This document shows, piece by piece, positions 25,838 to 33,411 of a DNA stretch of 41,296 bases. The stretch's first letter is position 1. Each line of letters opens with the position of its first letter. The stretch is from assembly GCA_016930575.1 (NCBI GenBank), contig JAFGGL010000049.1, positions 1 through 41,296 on the forward strand, read 5' to 3'. The notes beneath the pieces were generated by a model that was not told the origin of the DNA, searched no databases, and saw only the letters and a program-made list of their open reading frames with translations. The stretch comes from Clostridiales bacterium. GTDB lineage: Bacteria > Bacillota > Clostridia > Christensenellales > Aristaeellaceae. A program made the position numbers and the translations under genes.

Positions 25838-25883
25838 TGCCGTTGTTCATGCGGCAGCCGGATCAGATTACGCTTACAGTCAG

Positions 25884-25913
25884 CACAGCGGGGATATCGC
25901 CCCGCTGTGTTTT
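25884..25913 (+). terminator. intrinsic terminator of ftsA-ftsZ
   Basis: CACAGCGGGG, six-base loop, CCCCGCTGTG, then TTTT: a perfect 10-bp GC-rich stem, about 45 bases after the ftsZ stop. A TATAAT at 25916-25921 just behind may be the -10 of the next gene, with no good -35. Confidence 0.82.
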
Positions 25914-25963
25914 CATATAATGCTTTTTTTGATCGGCATGAAACAGGCAAGGAGGAATACGGT

Positions 25964-26863
25964 ATGGAAAACAAGCAGCCGGACTTTGGGTCCCTGAGCG
26001 CCAAAGCGCAGGCGGCGGTCCTGCAAAGCCAGCGGGATGAAGAAACCGGCGCGCTGATGTATGCCTTTATCGCCGGGAGAGAAAAAAACGAGGATAATGC
26101 CGCCCTCCTTTTAAAAATGAGCGCGGATGAGCAGACCCACGCGGCCTACTGGCAATCCATCAGCCGCCAAAAGCTGAAGCCCGACCGCATGAAACTCTAC
26201 TGGCTTAAGCTCCAATCCTTTATCCTTGGCTATACGTTCGTCATCAAGCGCCTGATCAATGACGAGACCGGCACGGTGGATGTGTATGAGCGCTTGAAGG
26301 CGGAGATTCCCGGCGCCGCCAAAGTGCAGGCCGACGAGATACGCCACGAAAAGGAACTGGCCGAAATGCTGGATGAAGAGCGCCTGCAATACGTGGGCGC
26401 GATGGTGCTAGGACTCAACGACGCGCTGGTGGAACTCACCGGCACCATCGCGGGGCTTAGCTTCGCGTTGCAAAACACGCGCATCGTTGCATTGAGCGGC
26501 ATCATCACCGGCATCAGCGCCACGCTCTCCATGGCGGCAAGCAACTACCTGGCGGAGCGCGCCGACGGCAATGAAAACGCGTTGAAATCAAGCATCTATA
26601 CGGGCGTCGCATACCTGGTGACCGTCGCGTTGCTGGTGCTGCCCTATCTGCTGCTTCCGGACACGCTCTGGGCGCTCGCCCTTGTGCTGATGATCTGCGT
26701 CGTGGTGCTGGTCATCCTTGCGTTCAATTACTACATCAGCGTGGCAAAAACGCTGCCGTTTCGCAGGCGCTTTACGGAAATGGTCGCCATCAGCCTTGGC
26801 GTAGCGATCATCGCGTTTTTAATCGGTCTGCTGGCCAAAGCGCTGCTCGGCGTCGATATTTGA
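25964..26863 (+). CDS. ferritin-like / VIT1-CCC1 iron transporter fusion (MbfA-type)
   Basis: A 299-residue fusion. Residues about 15-135 are a rubrerythrin-type four-helix domain with di-iron ligands in DEETG (E27), DEQTH (E56, H59) and EIRHE (E125, H128, E129). Residues about 140-299 are a VIT1/CCC1 transporter domain with five hydrophobic segments and the typical start GLNDALVELTGTIAGLSFAL. Proteins of this type (membrane-bound ferritin MbfA) export or sequester iron and protect against iron and peroxide stress. The ATG at 25964 follows AAGGAGG by eight bases; the open frame extends 19 codons upstream into the ftsZ terminator region. It is a single gene. Terminators lie on both sides, and no Fur box was recognised. 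Confidence 0.9.
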   Translation: MENKQPDFGSLSAKAQAAVLQSQRDEETGALMYAFIAGREKNEDNAALLLKMSADEQTHAAYWQSISRQKLKPDRMKLYWLKLQSFILGYTFVIKRLINDETGTVDVYERLKAEIPGAAKVQADEIRHEKELAEMLDEERLQYVGAMVLGLNDALVELTGTIAGLSFALQNTRIVALSGIITGISATLSMAASNYLAERADGNENALKSSIYTGVAYLVTVALLVLPYLLLPDTLWALALVLMICVVVLVILAFNYYISVAKTLPFRRRFTEMVAISLGVAIIAFLIGLLAKALLGVDI

Positions 26864-26878
26864 TATCTCTCCGCCAGG

Positions 26879-26914
26879 AAAAGCCGCTGATCCTCGTAGG
26901 GGACAGCGGTTTTT
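26879..26914. terminator. bidirectional terminator between convergent genes
   Basis: AAAAGCCGCTG, 14-base loop, CAGCGGTTTTT: the CCGCTG/CAGCGG stem is extended by a G-T pair and an A/T tract. It serves the iron transporter on the plus strand (T-rich tail TTTTTCTTTT) and the adaptor gene ending at 26922 on the minus strand. Confidence 0.75.
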
Positions 26915-26921
26915 CTTTTGC

Positions 26922-28037
26922 TTACGGCATGGTTTCCGCCATATCCGTCTCCGCTTCGCTTTCCGATGGAACCGCGTCCATCGTTTCCATGATGACCGTC
27001 ATGCCGAGGCGGATATCCTCGTTTGGCCGGAAATCGACGTAGACGTAATAGGATACGTCGGAGGTGTCGGAGGAGAAGCTGATGTCGGAGATCATCTCCA
27101 CCGTACCGGTGATTGTATTCATGCCCAGGTCATCGTAGCTGAAGCTGAGTTTCACCGTGTCGCCGACCTTGATATACGCCAAATCGTACTCGTTGATCTC
27201 CACGCGCGCCTGCATGGCATCGGCAGCGCAGACCGTCGCGACCAGCGCTCCCTTTTCGACAGACACTCCGGCCGAAACCTCCACCGATTCCACGATGCCT
27301 GCCGCCGTGAATCTGATCTGGCTGCCATCCGCCGCTAGCGCGTCCAGCTCGCCGGACACCGTTTCGTACAACAACTGTCCGCGCTCCACCGTATCGCCGT
27401 CTTGCACATACATCGCGACAATGCTGCCGGAGCCGTTTATTGCGATTTCCGCGGCACGGCTCAGGTCGCCACGCCCGATGCGGGTTATCGCTTCAAACTC
27501 CGGATCGCGGTAGACCGAGATCGTTTCTCCGACCCAGAAATCCCCCTGAGTCGTTTCCACGGTGAAGCTTGTGCCGTCGATTGCCGTGATCTCGCCAACG
27601 CCCGTATTGCCGTTGGAGGACGCGTAGCTGCGCAGGTATACCGTCTCCCCCAAATGCAGGTACAGGTTATCGCTGGTATCGTACCCTTCGCTTGTGTCGG
27701 CACTGATCGTGTACCTGCGTTCCGGCGTGATGTAGAGCACGGCGCCGTAACGGTCCGCCACGTTGTCCACATAATCGCCCGCCTGCCCGAATACGCCCGT
27801 GATTTCGCCTGCGGTCGTAGCGTACACCTTGGCGGTCATCACGTCGGCAAGCGCATCTCCCGTATCCACGATGTCGCCCGCCTGTACGCTTACGGAGCTG
27901 ACCACGCCGCCAAACGGCGCCATCACCGCAATGGAATCTTTGGAAACCACCGTCCCTTCAAAGCTGATGCCCGCAAGCGCCAGGCTTGGCACCAGGATAC
28001 ATACCGCCAGAACAGAGAGTATTGTTTTTCTTTTCAT
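26922..28037 (-). CDS. secreted membrane-fusion (adaptor) protein, copy 1
   Basis: A 371-residue protein with a cleavable signal peptide (MKRKTILSVLAVCILVPSLALA, then GISFEG). The mature part has lipoyl-like half motifs (FGGVVSSVSVQAGDIVDTGD; SGSIVAMYVQDGDTVERGQ; GIVESVEVSAGVSVEKG) and a beta-barrel (RVEINEYDLAYIKVGDTVKLSF), as in HlyD/MacA-type adaptors. It lacks the long alpha-helical hairpin that would reach an outer-membrane channel. The tail is acidic (SESEAETDMAETMP). GGAGG lies eight bases before the ATG at 28037. It is the last gene of the cluster, 17 bases behind the permease. It resembles the product of 31053-32102 segment by segment, so the two arose by duplication. The partner should be the ABC transporter beside it. 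Confidence 0.82.
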   Translation of the reverse strand: MKRKTILSVLAVCILVPSLALAGISFEGTVVSKDSIAVMAPFGGVVSSVSVQAGDIVDTGDALADVMTAKVYATTAGEITGVFGQAGDYVDNVADRYGAVLYITPERRYTISADTSEGYDTSDNLYLHLGETVYLRSYASSNGNTGVGEITAIDGTSFTVETTQGDFWVGETISVYRDPEFEAITRIGRGDLSRAAEIAINGSGSIVAMYVQDGDTVERGQLLYETVSGELDALAADGSQIRFTAAGIVESVEVSAGVSVEKGALVATVCAADAMQARVEINEYDLAYIKVGDTVKLSFSYDDLGMNTITGTVEMISDISFSSDTSDVSYYVYVDFRPNEDIRLGMTVIMETMDAVPSESEAETDMAETMP

Positions 28038-28054
28038 CGTCTTTACCTCCACGA

Positions 28055-29281
28055 TTACATGCGACGCAGTGCGTCGATTGGATTAAGCTTTGATGCCTTA
28101 CGTGCGGGCGACCATCCGAACAGGATACCGACCGCCGCGGAAAACCCTACGCCAAGAGCGATTGCCGAGTAAGAGATCGTAAACTGCGTTCCCATGACCT
28201 GACAGAGGATGGCAGACAGCACGATACCCAGGATAATGCCCGCAACGCCGCCGATCATCGACAGCAGGAACGCTTCGATCAAGAACTGCACCTGGATCTG
28301 TCCGGGCTTTGCGCCGATGGCTTTTTTCATACCGATCTCCATCGTGCGCTCCGTTACGCTGGTCAGCATCATGTTCATGATGCCGATCCCGCCGACCACC
28401 AGCGAGATGGAGGCGATGCCCGACAGCAGCGCGCTCATCATGGACAGCATCGAATCCATGATCTCCCGGATGCTTTCCAGCGTTGAGATGGTATAGGTGT
28501 CGTCCTCGTAGCTGAACACCGCGTCCAAATACTCGCCGAGTTTGGTTTCCATGGCGTCGGTGTCCCGCCGGCCCAGTTCGCCTAAATATACGGTGATGGA
28601 GTTCACGTACAATTCCGAGTTCATCTTGAGCACAGTCGTATACGGCGCGATGATGGCAGAGCTTCCCGAGATCATCTCCGAGATGGATTCGTCGATATCC
28701 TCCGAAATGATGCCGACGACCGTGAAGTGCAGATCGTCGATATACAGCGTCTGGCCGATCGGGTCCACGCCGTAGAAGAATTCTTCCACCAGTTCCTGGT
28801 TGATCAGGCAAACCCTGGAGCTTTCCCTGACGTCTATCGGATTGATGGCCCGGCCCCGCTCCACCGCGGCGTCGTTTTCCGCAAAGAAGTACGTGTTGCG
28901 CCCGACAAGAGTGACGGACGATTCGTATGCGTCGCCGCGCGCGACGGCCACCGAGGCCGATACGCCGGGTATCACGCCGTTAATCTCGTCAAACTGCGCG
29001 ATCTCGTCCATGTTCTCGGCCGTCAGGCCGGACTGCATGTCGTTGCCGGTGACCGAAACGGTCATCGTGTCCGCGCCCATGGACGTAAACGAGTCGGAAA
29101 GCGACGTGCTCACGCCCGATACCGTGGTGATCAGAGCGATGACCGCCGTTACGCCGATCAACACGCCCAGAATGGTTAAAAACGAGCGCAGACGGTTGTG
29201 CATGATATTGGAGATGGACATCTTCACGCTCTCGGTAAACATGTACACGCCGCCCATTATCTTGTGAAACATGGCGCTCAT
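28055..29281 (-). CDS. MacB/YknZ-type ABC transporter permease
   Basis: A 408-residue permease of the MacB/FtsX superfamily. The N-terminal helix lies at about 30-52 (RLRSFLTILGVLIGVTAVIAL), a large extracellular MacB_PCD domain at about 55-280, and three C-terminal helices at about 285-405 with the family segment GGIGIMNMMLTSVTERTMEIG and GWSPARKASKLNPIDALR. Such transporters use ATP for mechanotransmission across the membrane rather than simple transport. B. subtilis YknZ, with YknX, YknY and YknW, protects against the toxin SdpC. The ATG overlaps the stop of the ATPase gene by four bases; a later Met (MFTESVKMSISNI) could also serve. It forms a unit with the ATPase and the four adaptors. 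Confidence 0.9.
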   Translation of the reverse strand: MSAMFHKIMGGVYMFTESVKMSISNIMHNRLRSFLTILGVLIGVTAVIALITTVSGVSTSLSDSFTSMGADTMTVSVTGNDMQSGLTAENMDEIAQFDEINGVIPGVSASVAVARGDAYESSVTLVGRNTYFFAENDAAVERGRAINPIDVRESSRVCLINQELVEEFFYGVDPIGQTLYIDDLHFTVVGIISEDIDESISEMISGSSAIIAPYTTVLKMNSELYVNSITVYLGELGRRDTDAMETKLGEYLDAVFSYEDDTYTISTLESIREIMDSMLSMMSALLSGIASISLVVGGIGIMNMMLTSVTERTMEIGMKKAIGAKPGQIQVQFLIEAFLLSMIGGVAGIILGIVLSAILCQVMGTQFTISYSAIALGVGFSAAVGILFGWSPARKASKLNPIDALRRM

Positions 29282-29997
29282 CCCGTCACCCCGCCTTCGG
29301 TCAGCATGCCGTCGATGATATTCACGGTGCGCTTGGCATGCCTGGCGACGTTCATGTCATGCGTGATCATGATGACGGTATGCCCGTCATTGTTCAACTC
29401 TTCAAACAGGCCCATGATCTGCTGGCCTGTCGCCTGGTCCAACGCGCCCGTCGGTTCGTCCGCTAGGAGCAGCGTCGGGTTTGTGATCAGCGCCCGCGCG
29501 ATGGCTACGCGCTGCTGCTGACCGCCCGAAAGCATGTTGGGATAGTGATGCATCCGGTCTTCCAGGCCGACCTTGACGAGGATCTCCTTGGCCATCTGCG
29601 TACGCTTTCTGGGGCGTACGCCTGCGTACAGCAGCGGCAGCTCCACGTTTTTCAGCGCGTCGAGTTTGGGTAAAAGTTGCGAGTTCTGAAAGATGAACCC
29701 AACCTCGCGCCCCCGTATCCCCGCCAGTTCCGCTTCGTCCAGCGCTTCGATCAACCTGCCGCGCAGAATATACTCGCCTGAGGATGCCTTGTCCAGACAG
29801 CCGACGATGTTCATCAGCGTGGATTTACCGCTGCCGGAAGGGCCGAGCACGGAGAGGTACTCGCCTTTTTCTATACTCAAATCGACATTCCTGAGGACGA
29901 CCGCTTCTTCGTCGCCCATCGGATATTTCTTGACGATATCACGCATCCGAAAGAACGGCTCCATCGCTTCGGCCACGCCTTTATCTACTCTGCTCAC
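29278..29997 (-). CDS. ABC transporter ATP-binding protein (MacB/LolD/YknY type)
   Basis: A 239-residue ATPase with Walker A GPSGSGKST (52-60), Q-loop in GFIFQNSQLL, signature LSGGQQQRVAIARAL, Walker B LLLADEPTGALD and the switch histidine in VIMITHDM. The pattern QNSQLLPKLDALKNVELPLLY is typical of the MacB/LolD/YknY branch that powers MacB-like permeases. It starts with GTG at 29997, overlapping the stop of the preceding adaptor gene by four bases (GTGA), and its stop overlaps the permease start. Translation of the three genes should thus be coupled, giving a matched ratio of adaptor, ATPase and permease. It is the only ATPase in a cluster with four adaptors. Confidence 0.93.
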   Translation of the reverse strand: MSRVDKGVAEAMEPFFRMRDIVKKYPMGDEEAVVLRNVDLSIEKGEYLSVLGPSGSGKSTLMNIVGCLDKASSGEYILRGRLIEALDEAELAGIRGREVGFIFQNSQLLPKLDALKNVELPLLYAGVRPRKRTQMAKEILVKVGLEDRMHHYPNMLSGGQQQRVAIARALITNPTLLLADEPTGALDQATGQQIMGLFEELNNDGHTVIMITHDMNVARHAKRTVNIIDGMLTEGGVTG

Positions 29998-31025
29998 GGC
30001 ATTCCACCGCCGAAATTGCTGCCGTCAAACGTACGGTTCTGCCACATCGTTGTCGGATCAAAATCGCCCATATTTTCCGGCATCGTGCCGCCTGCGTTTT
30101 GCTGCTGCGTGCCCTGCAGCGAGCTGAACAGGCTCAGGAGCCCGCTGGCTTCTTCTATGGTTTCGACTTCTTTGTATACTGTAGTGCCTGCCGAAATGCC
30201 ACTGATGATCTGTACATAGTTGTCGTTGTCCACGCCCGTTTTCACAAAGACCTGTTCCATATCGCCGTCCTCGTTCTGTACCAGGACGTACGCGTTGTTG
30301 GCGGGCCCGAAGCTCAGGGCGTCGCTGTTGACGATCACGGCGTCGGTGGCTTCTTCCTCGGGAATCACCACGGTCACCTGCATACCGGGAAGCACGTCCC
30401 CGGAGCCGGAGAATTCCGCCGTGACGGTATAGTAGGAGGTGGACGTTCCGCCTGCCGGGATACGGTTGATGTGGGTGATGACGCTTTCAAATGTCTGCTC
30501 CAGCGCCGTTACGGTCACGTCACAGGCCTGCCCGGCGCTGACGTTGACGATGGAGTATTCGTCCACCCGGATGGATACCTGGAGATTTACGAAATCGACG
30601 ATCTGGATAAGGCTTTCATTCGCGGAGACTTCGTCGCCTTCCTCCACATAGATATCGTTGACTTCGCCGTCGAAACTCGCCCTGATGATTTCGCCGTTTG
30701 ACAAACGCATCAGGCGATCTCCGGTGGAGACGGTATCGTTGGTATCCACGTAAATTTTGCGTACGGTGCCAGCGGATCCCGAAGCCAGCGTTTCGTCGTT
30801 GACCACGTCGATCGACCCTGTAAAACTCATGGAGTTTGAGATCGTGCCTCGCGTGGCCGTATAGCTTTCATAGGTGATCGTGGTCGCCGCCTGCAGCTTG
30901 GGAATCACGAACAGGTACACCGCCCCGACGCCCAACAGCAGGATGACCAACCAGACGATCAGCTTGCGAATCCGCTTACGGCGCTTTTTACGCCGAATCG
31001 TTTTGTTCATCGTTGTATCACTCAT
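29994..31025 (-). CDS. membrane-anchored adaptor (HlyD/YknX type), copy 1
   Basis: A 343-residue protein with a strongly basic N-terminus (KTIRRKKRRKRIRK) and one transmembrane helix at about 23-43, followed by an extracellular adaptor: a lipoyl-like domain (about 70-135, with the two halves joined directly, so no coiled-coil hairpin), a beta-barrel (VSIRVDEYSIVNVSAGQACDV), and a membrane-proximal domain. The last 45 residues are Gln/Asn/Gly/Met-rich and probably disordered, ending GGGMP. It is closely similar in layout to the product of 32118-33257. AGAGG precedes the ATG by seven bases. Its stop overlaps the ATPase start, marking it as the direct adaptor partner of the ABC transporter, comparable to YknX. 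Confidence 0.87.
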   Translation of the reverse strand: MSDTTMNKTIRRKKRRKRIRKLIVWLVILLLGVGAVYLFVIPKLQAATTITYESYTATRGTISNSMSFTGSIDVVNDETLASGSAGTVRKIYVDTNDTVSTGDRLMRLSNGEIIRASFDGEVNDIYVEEGDEVSANESLIQIVDFVNLQVSIRVDEYSIVNVSAGQACDVTVTALEQTFESVITHINRIPAGGTSTSYYTVTAEFSGSGDVLPGMQVTVVIPEEEATDAVIVNSDALSFGPANNAYVLVQNEDGDMEQVFVKTGVDNDNYVQIISGISAGTTVYKEVETIEEASGLLSLFSSLQGTQQQNAGGTMPENMGDFDPTTMWQNRTFDGSNFGGGMP

Positions 31026-31052
31026 CGTTATACCTCTGCCCGCCGGCCTTTA

Positions 31053-32102
31053 TCAATCCGGCGTTTTGATGGTAACGCTCATGCCGAGCTTGACCGTATC
31101 GTCCGCCGTAAAGGAAATATAGCCCTTATATTGCGTTCCCGATGTGTTCGTACCGTCGTCGCTTTCGCTGACGTAGGAAATACGCGAAACCGTGCCCTGC
31201 GTTACCGCGCCCGTTTCCTCGTTCCAATTGAAAGAAATCGCGGCTTCCTGCCCGATGTGAACGGAACTCAGCAGCTCCTCGTCGATCAGGAACTCGATTT
31301 CGTACAGATCGGGCCTGACTACGGTCATCAGCACACCGTCTTTAGCGACGGTATCGCCCGCAGCAACGCTTACCGTTTCAACGATTCCGGCGGTATCCGC
31401 GAGGATGACGCCGTCAGCAGACGCGGAATAGAGCATTTCGCCGGCAACGGTTTCAAACAGAAGCTGCCCGCGCGTGACTTTTTCCCCGTTTTCCACGTAG
31501 ACCTTCAACAAACTCCCGCTGCCGTATACCGCCGTCTCGCCGACACGGTCCACCGTGCCGCTTCCGATCCGATTGGAGGAAGCATATTCCTCGCTGCGAT
31601 AGACGTATACGGTCGTGCCTATGTACAGGTTCGCGTCCGTCGTCTCTACCGTATAGCTTGAACCGTCCACAGCCGTCACGATTCCGAAACCGTAGTATTT
31701 CCGGTTCGTCAGATATACGACGTACACCGTTTCCCCGAGGCGCACGTAGTTGTTTTCCTGCGCGTTGTAGGCTTTGCCCGTCGTACAGGAGATCGTATAC
31801 TGGTTATCCGGCGCGATATAGAGTACCGCCGCGTCGGTAACCTCGTCCCCCGTATCGGCAAAGATTCCGCAAATGGTGCCGTCCTCAGGCGCGTACGCTT
31901 TGACCGTCTGCATCGCGGCGATGGTATCGCCTTCCCGCACGGTTTGCCCCTCGCGCACCGCTACAGACTGCACAACGCCGCCGTACGACGAGGTGACGAT
32001 CGCCGACTGGACGGCGACCACGTTCCCCTCGAATTCCTCCGCAGCCGCCAGTCCCGGAACAAGCAGCATACACGACGACAGGAGTATCAATAATTTCCTC
32101 AT
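31053..32102 (-). CDS. secreted membrane-fusion (adaptor) protein, copy 2
   Basis: A 349-residue protein with a signal peptide (MRKLLILLSSCMLLVPGLAAA, likely cut before EEFEG). The mature part repeats the layout of the product of 26922-28037: FEGNVVAVQSAIVTSSYGGV at the N-terminus, a unit with VLYIAPDNQYTIS, a central VETTDANLYIGTTVYVYR segment, lipoyl-like halves (SGSLLKVYVENGEKVTRGQ; GIVETVSVAAGDTVAKDG), a beta-barrel, and the ending VKLGMSVTIKTP. It lacks the acidic tail of that paralogue. There is no helical hairpin. An AGGGAGG lies about nine bases before the ATG. It sits between the two membrane-anchored adaptor genes. A possible role is as a soluble or wall-space partner of those adaptors (inference). 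Confidence 0.8.
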   Translation of the reverse strand: MRKLLILLSSCMLLVPGLAAAEEFEGNVVAVQSAIVTSSYGGVVQSVAVREGQTVREGDTIAAMQTVKAYAPEDGTICGIFADTGDEVTDAAVLYIAPDNQYTISCTTGKAYNAQENNYVRLGETVYVVYLTNRKYYGFGIVTAVDGSSYTVETTDANLYIGTTVYVYRSEEYASSNRIGSGTVDRVGETAVYGSGSLLKVYVENGEKVTRGQLLFETVAGEMLYSASADGVILADTAGIVETVSVAAGDTVAKDGVLMTVVRPDLYEIEFLIDEELLSSVHIGQEAAISFNWNEETGAVTQGTVSRISYVSESDDGTNTSGTQYKGYISFTADDTVKLGMSVTIKTPD

Positions 32103-32117
32103 CTGGTCTGTCCTCCC

Positions 32118-33257
32118 TTATGGATTGTATTCCAAGCTTATATCGTCAGATTCCATCAGATCGTTAAACGATACGGACGAATCATCCACAGCGTCGGTAT
32201 CCGTGGGTGTCTGCCTTCCCGTACCCGAAGGCGTGTCGCCGTTCATGCCTGCCGGCATCTGTCCGTTGAAATCAGCCGGCAGCTGCATCGTGTCGCTCAT
32301 CTGCGCCATATCGTACATCTTTCCGCTCATTTGGTTGACGACCACGTTTTCCCCCATGATCGCGCGGTAGATATCCGCCAGTGAAAATCCCGCGCCGGCG
32401 CTTTGCGTTCCGTCGGCCGCGTACACGGTATCGCCGGGGTTCACGCCGCTTCTGATCTCCGCCCGCATGCCGTCCGAAAGCCCCGTTTCCACATATAACT
32501 TCTCGTATGCGCCGTCCGCGTTCAGCCTTAGCGTATAGGGATTTTCATCCTCATCGAAAGCAAGCGCGCTCAGCGGAAGAACAGTCACATCCTCCGCGGA
32601 CTGTGACGGGATGCTCACCGTGGCGCGCATGCCCGGGAGAACTTCCTCGGGCACCGATACGTCGCAGGTGACGGTATAGTAGGCCAGCGTTCCGGAGGAA
32701 GCCGATACGCGGTTGATATGCCCGATCGAAGTTTCAAAATCAATGCCGAGTGAAATGACGCTTACCGTACACGGCTGGCCGACGGTCAGGGCTTTCACAT
32801 CATATTCATCCACCTGCATCGTTACTTCCAGATTCACAAGATCGCATATCTGCACCAAACTGGCGTTGGGACGCACCCAGTCTCCTACGCCGTAACGGAT
32901 CTCGTTGACGGCGCCGCCGAATCCCGCCGACAGCAATTCGCCGCTGTTTAGCAGCACCAGCGGATCGCCCGCTTCCACCGTATCGCCGGACGCGACATAC
33001 AATTCCTTGACCTTCGTCATTGTGCCTGCCGTGTAGGTTTGCGAGTTTTTCACGCCGAGCGTTGCGGAAAAACTGAGCGAGGTCTGCACATCGCCGGTTT
33101 CCGCCGTATAGCTGTCGTATAGGGTGATGCTGTCCGCGGTCAGCATCGGCAAAAGGTAATTCCAGCCGACAAGCCCCACAACAGCCGCAACTGCCAGAAT
33201 GAACGCCGCTTTGATTAAGCGGGTGATTCCCTTTCTCCCGTGCTTGCGTTTCGCCAT
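32118..33257 (-). CDS. membrane-anchored adaptor (HlyD/YknX type), copy 2, with Met-rich tail
   Basis: A 379-residue protein: basic N-terminus (MAKRKHGRKGITRLIK), one transmembrane helix (about 17-36), a lipoyl-like domain without coiled-coil hairpin, a beta-barrel (VTMQVDEYDVKALTVGQPCTV) and a membrane-proximal domain. The C-terminal 70 residues are low complexity and include seven methionines at 310, 314, 317, 320, 324, 334 and 338, spaced like Met motifs that bind Cu(I) or Ag(I). The open frame continues far upstream, but that part overlaps the divergent regulator gene; the ATG at 33257 begins the basic anchor typical of the paralogue. The SD is weak. It is the first gene of the six-gene cluster, next to the operator at 33303-33345. 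Confidence 0.85.
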   Translation of the reverse strand: MAKRKHGRKGITRLIKAAFILAVAAVVGLVGWNYLLPMLTADSITLYDSYTAETGDVQTSLSFSATLGVKNSQTYTAGTMTKVKELYVASGDTVEAGDPLVLLNSGELLSAGFGGAVNEIRYGVGDWVRPNASLVQICDLVNLEVTMQVDEYDVKALTVGQPCTVSVISLGIDFETSIGHINRVSASSGTLAYYTVTCDVSVPEEVLPGMRATVSIPSQSAEDVTVLPLSALAFDEDENPYTLRLNADGAYEKLYVETGLSDGMRAEIRSGVNPGDTVYAADGTQSAGAGFSLADIYRAIMGENVVVNQMSGKMYDMAQMSDTMQLPADFNGQMPAGMNGDTPSGTGRQTPTDTDAVDDSSVSFNDLMESDDISLEYNP

Positions 33258-33302
33258 GCTGTTCCAACCTTTCCGCGTTTTCACTGTCATCCTACAGGCA
33301 TT

Positions 33303-33345
33303 ACCTGAAATGAACCTGAAAGCGCATTTCAGGTTGCTTTCAGCT
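33303..33345. promoter_or_regulatory. four-half-site operator for an OmpR/PhoB-type regulator
   Basis: ACCTGAAA occurs at 33303 and 33314 (11-bp period), and its inverse TTTCAGGT at 33327 with TTTCAGCT at 33338 (again 11 bp), leaving a five-base centre. Each strand thus carries a tandem 11-bp repeat, the normal binding site of an OmpR/PhoB-family dimer, facing the adaptor cluster on one side and the regulator gene on the other. The right-hand repeat overlaps the -35 of the regulator gene, a typical activation position. That the adjacent regulator binds here is inference. Confidence 0.72.
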
Positions 33346-33362
33346 TTCACAGGTAGTATGCT
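33334..33362 (+). promoter_or_regulatory. promoter of the two-component system
   Basis: -35 TTGCTT (33334-33339), 17-base spacer, -10 TATGCT (33357-33362). The last repeat of the operator overlaps the -35, which suggests positive autoregulation. For the divergent adaptor cluster no good -35/-10 pair could be fixed; TAGGAT near 33292-33297 is a weak -10 candidate. Confidence 0.5.
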
Positions 33363-33411
33363 ATTGGCTGGGGATATAGGAAGGAAACCCTGCGGGCCGG
33401 AAAGGATTTGT

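Noticed and set aside
26922-33257. A tripartite MacAB-TolC-type pump spanning two membranes
   Set aside because: All four adaptors lack the long alpha-helical hairpin that contacts TolC, no outer-membrane channel gene is present, and the rest of the window looks Gram-positive.
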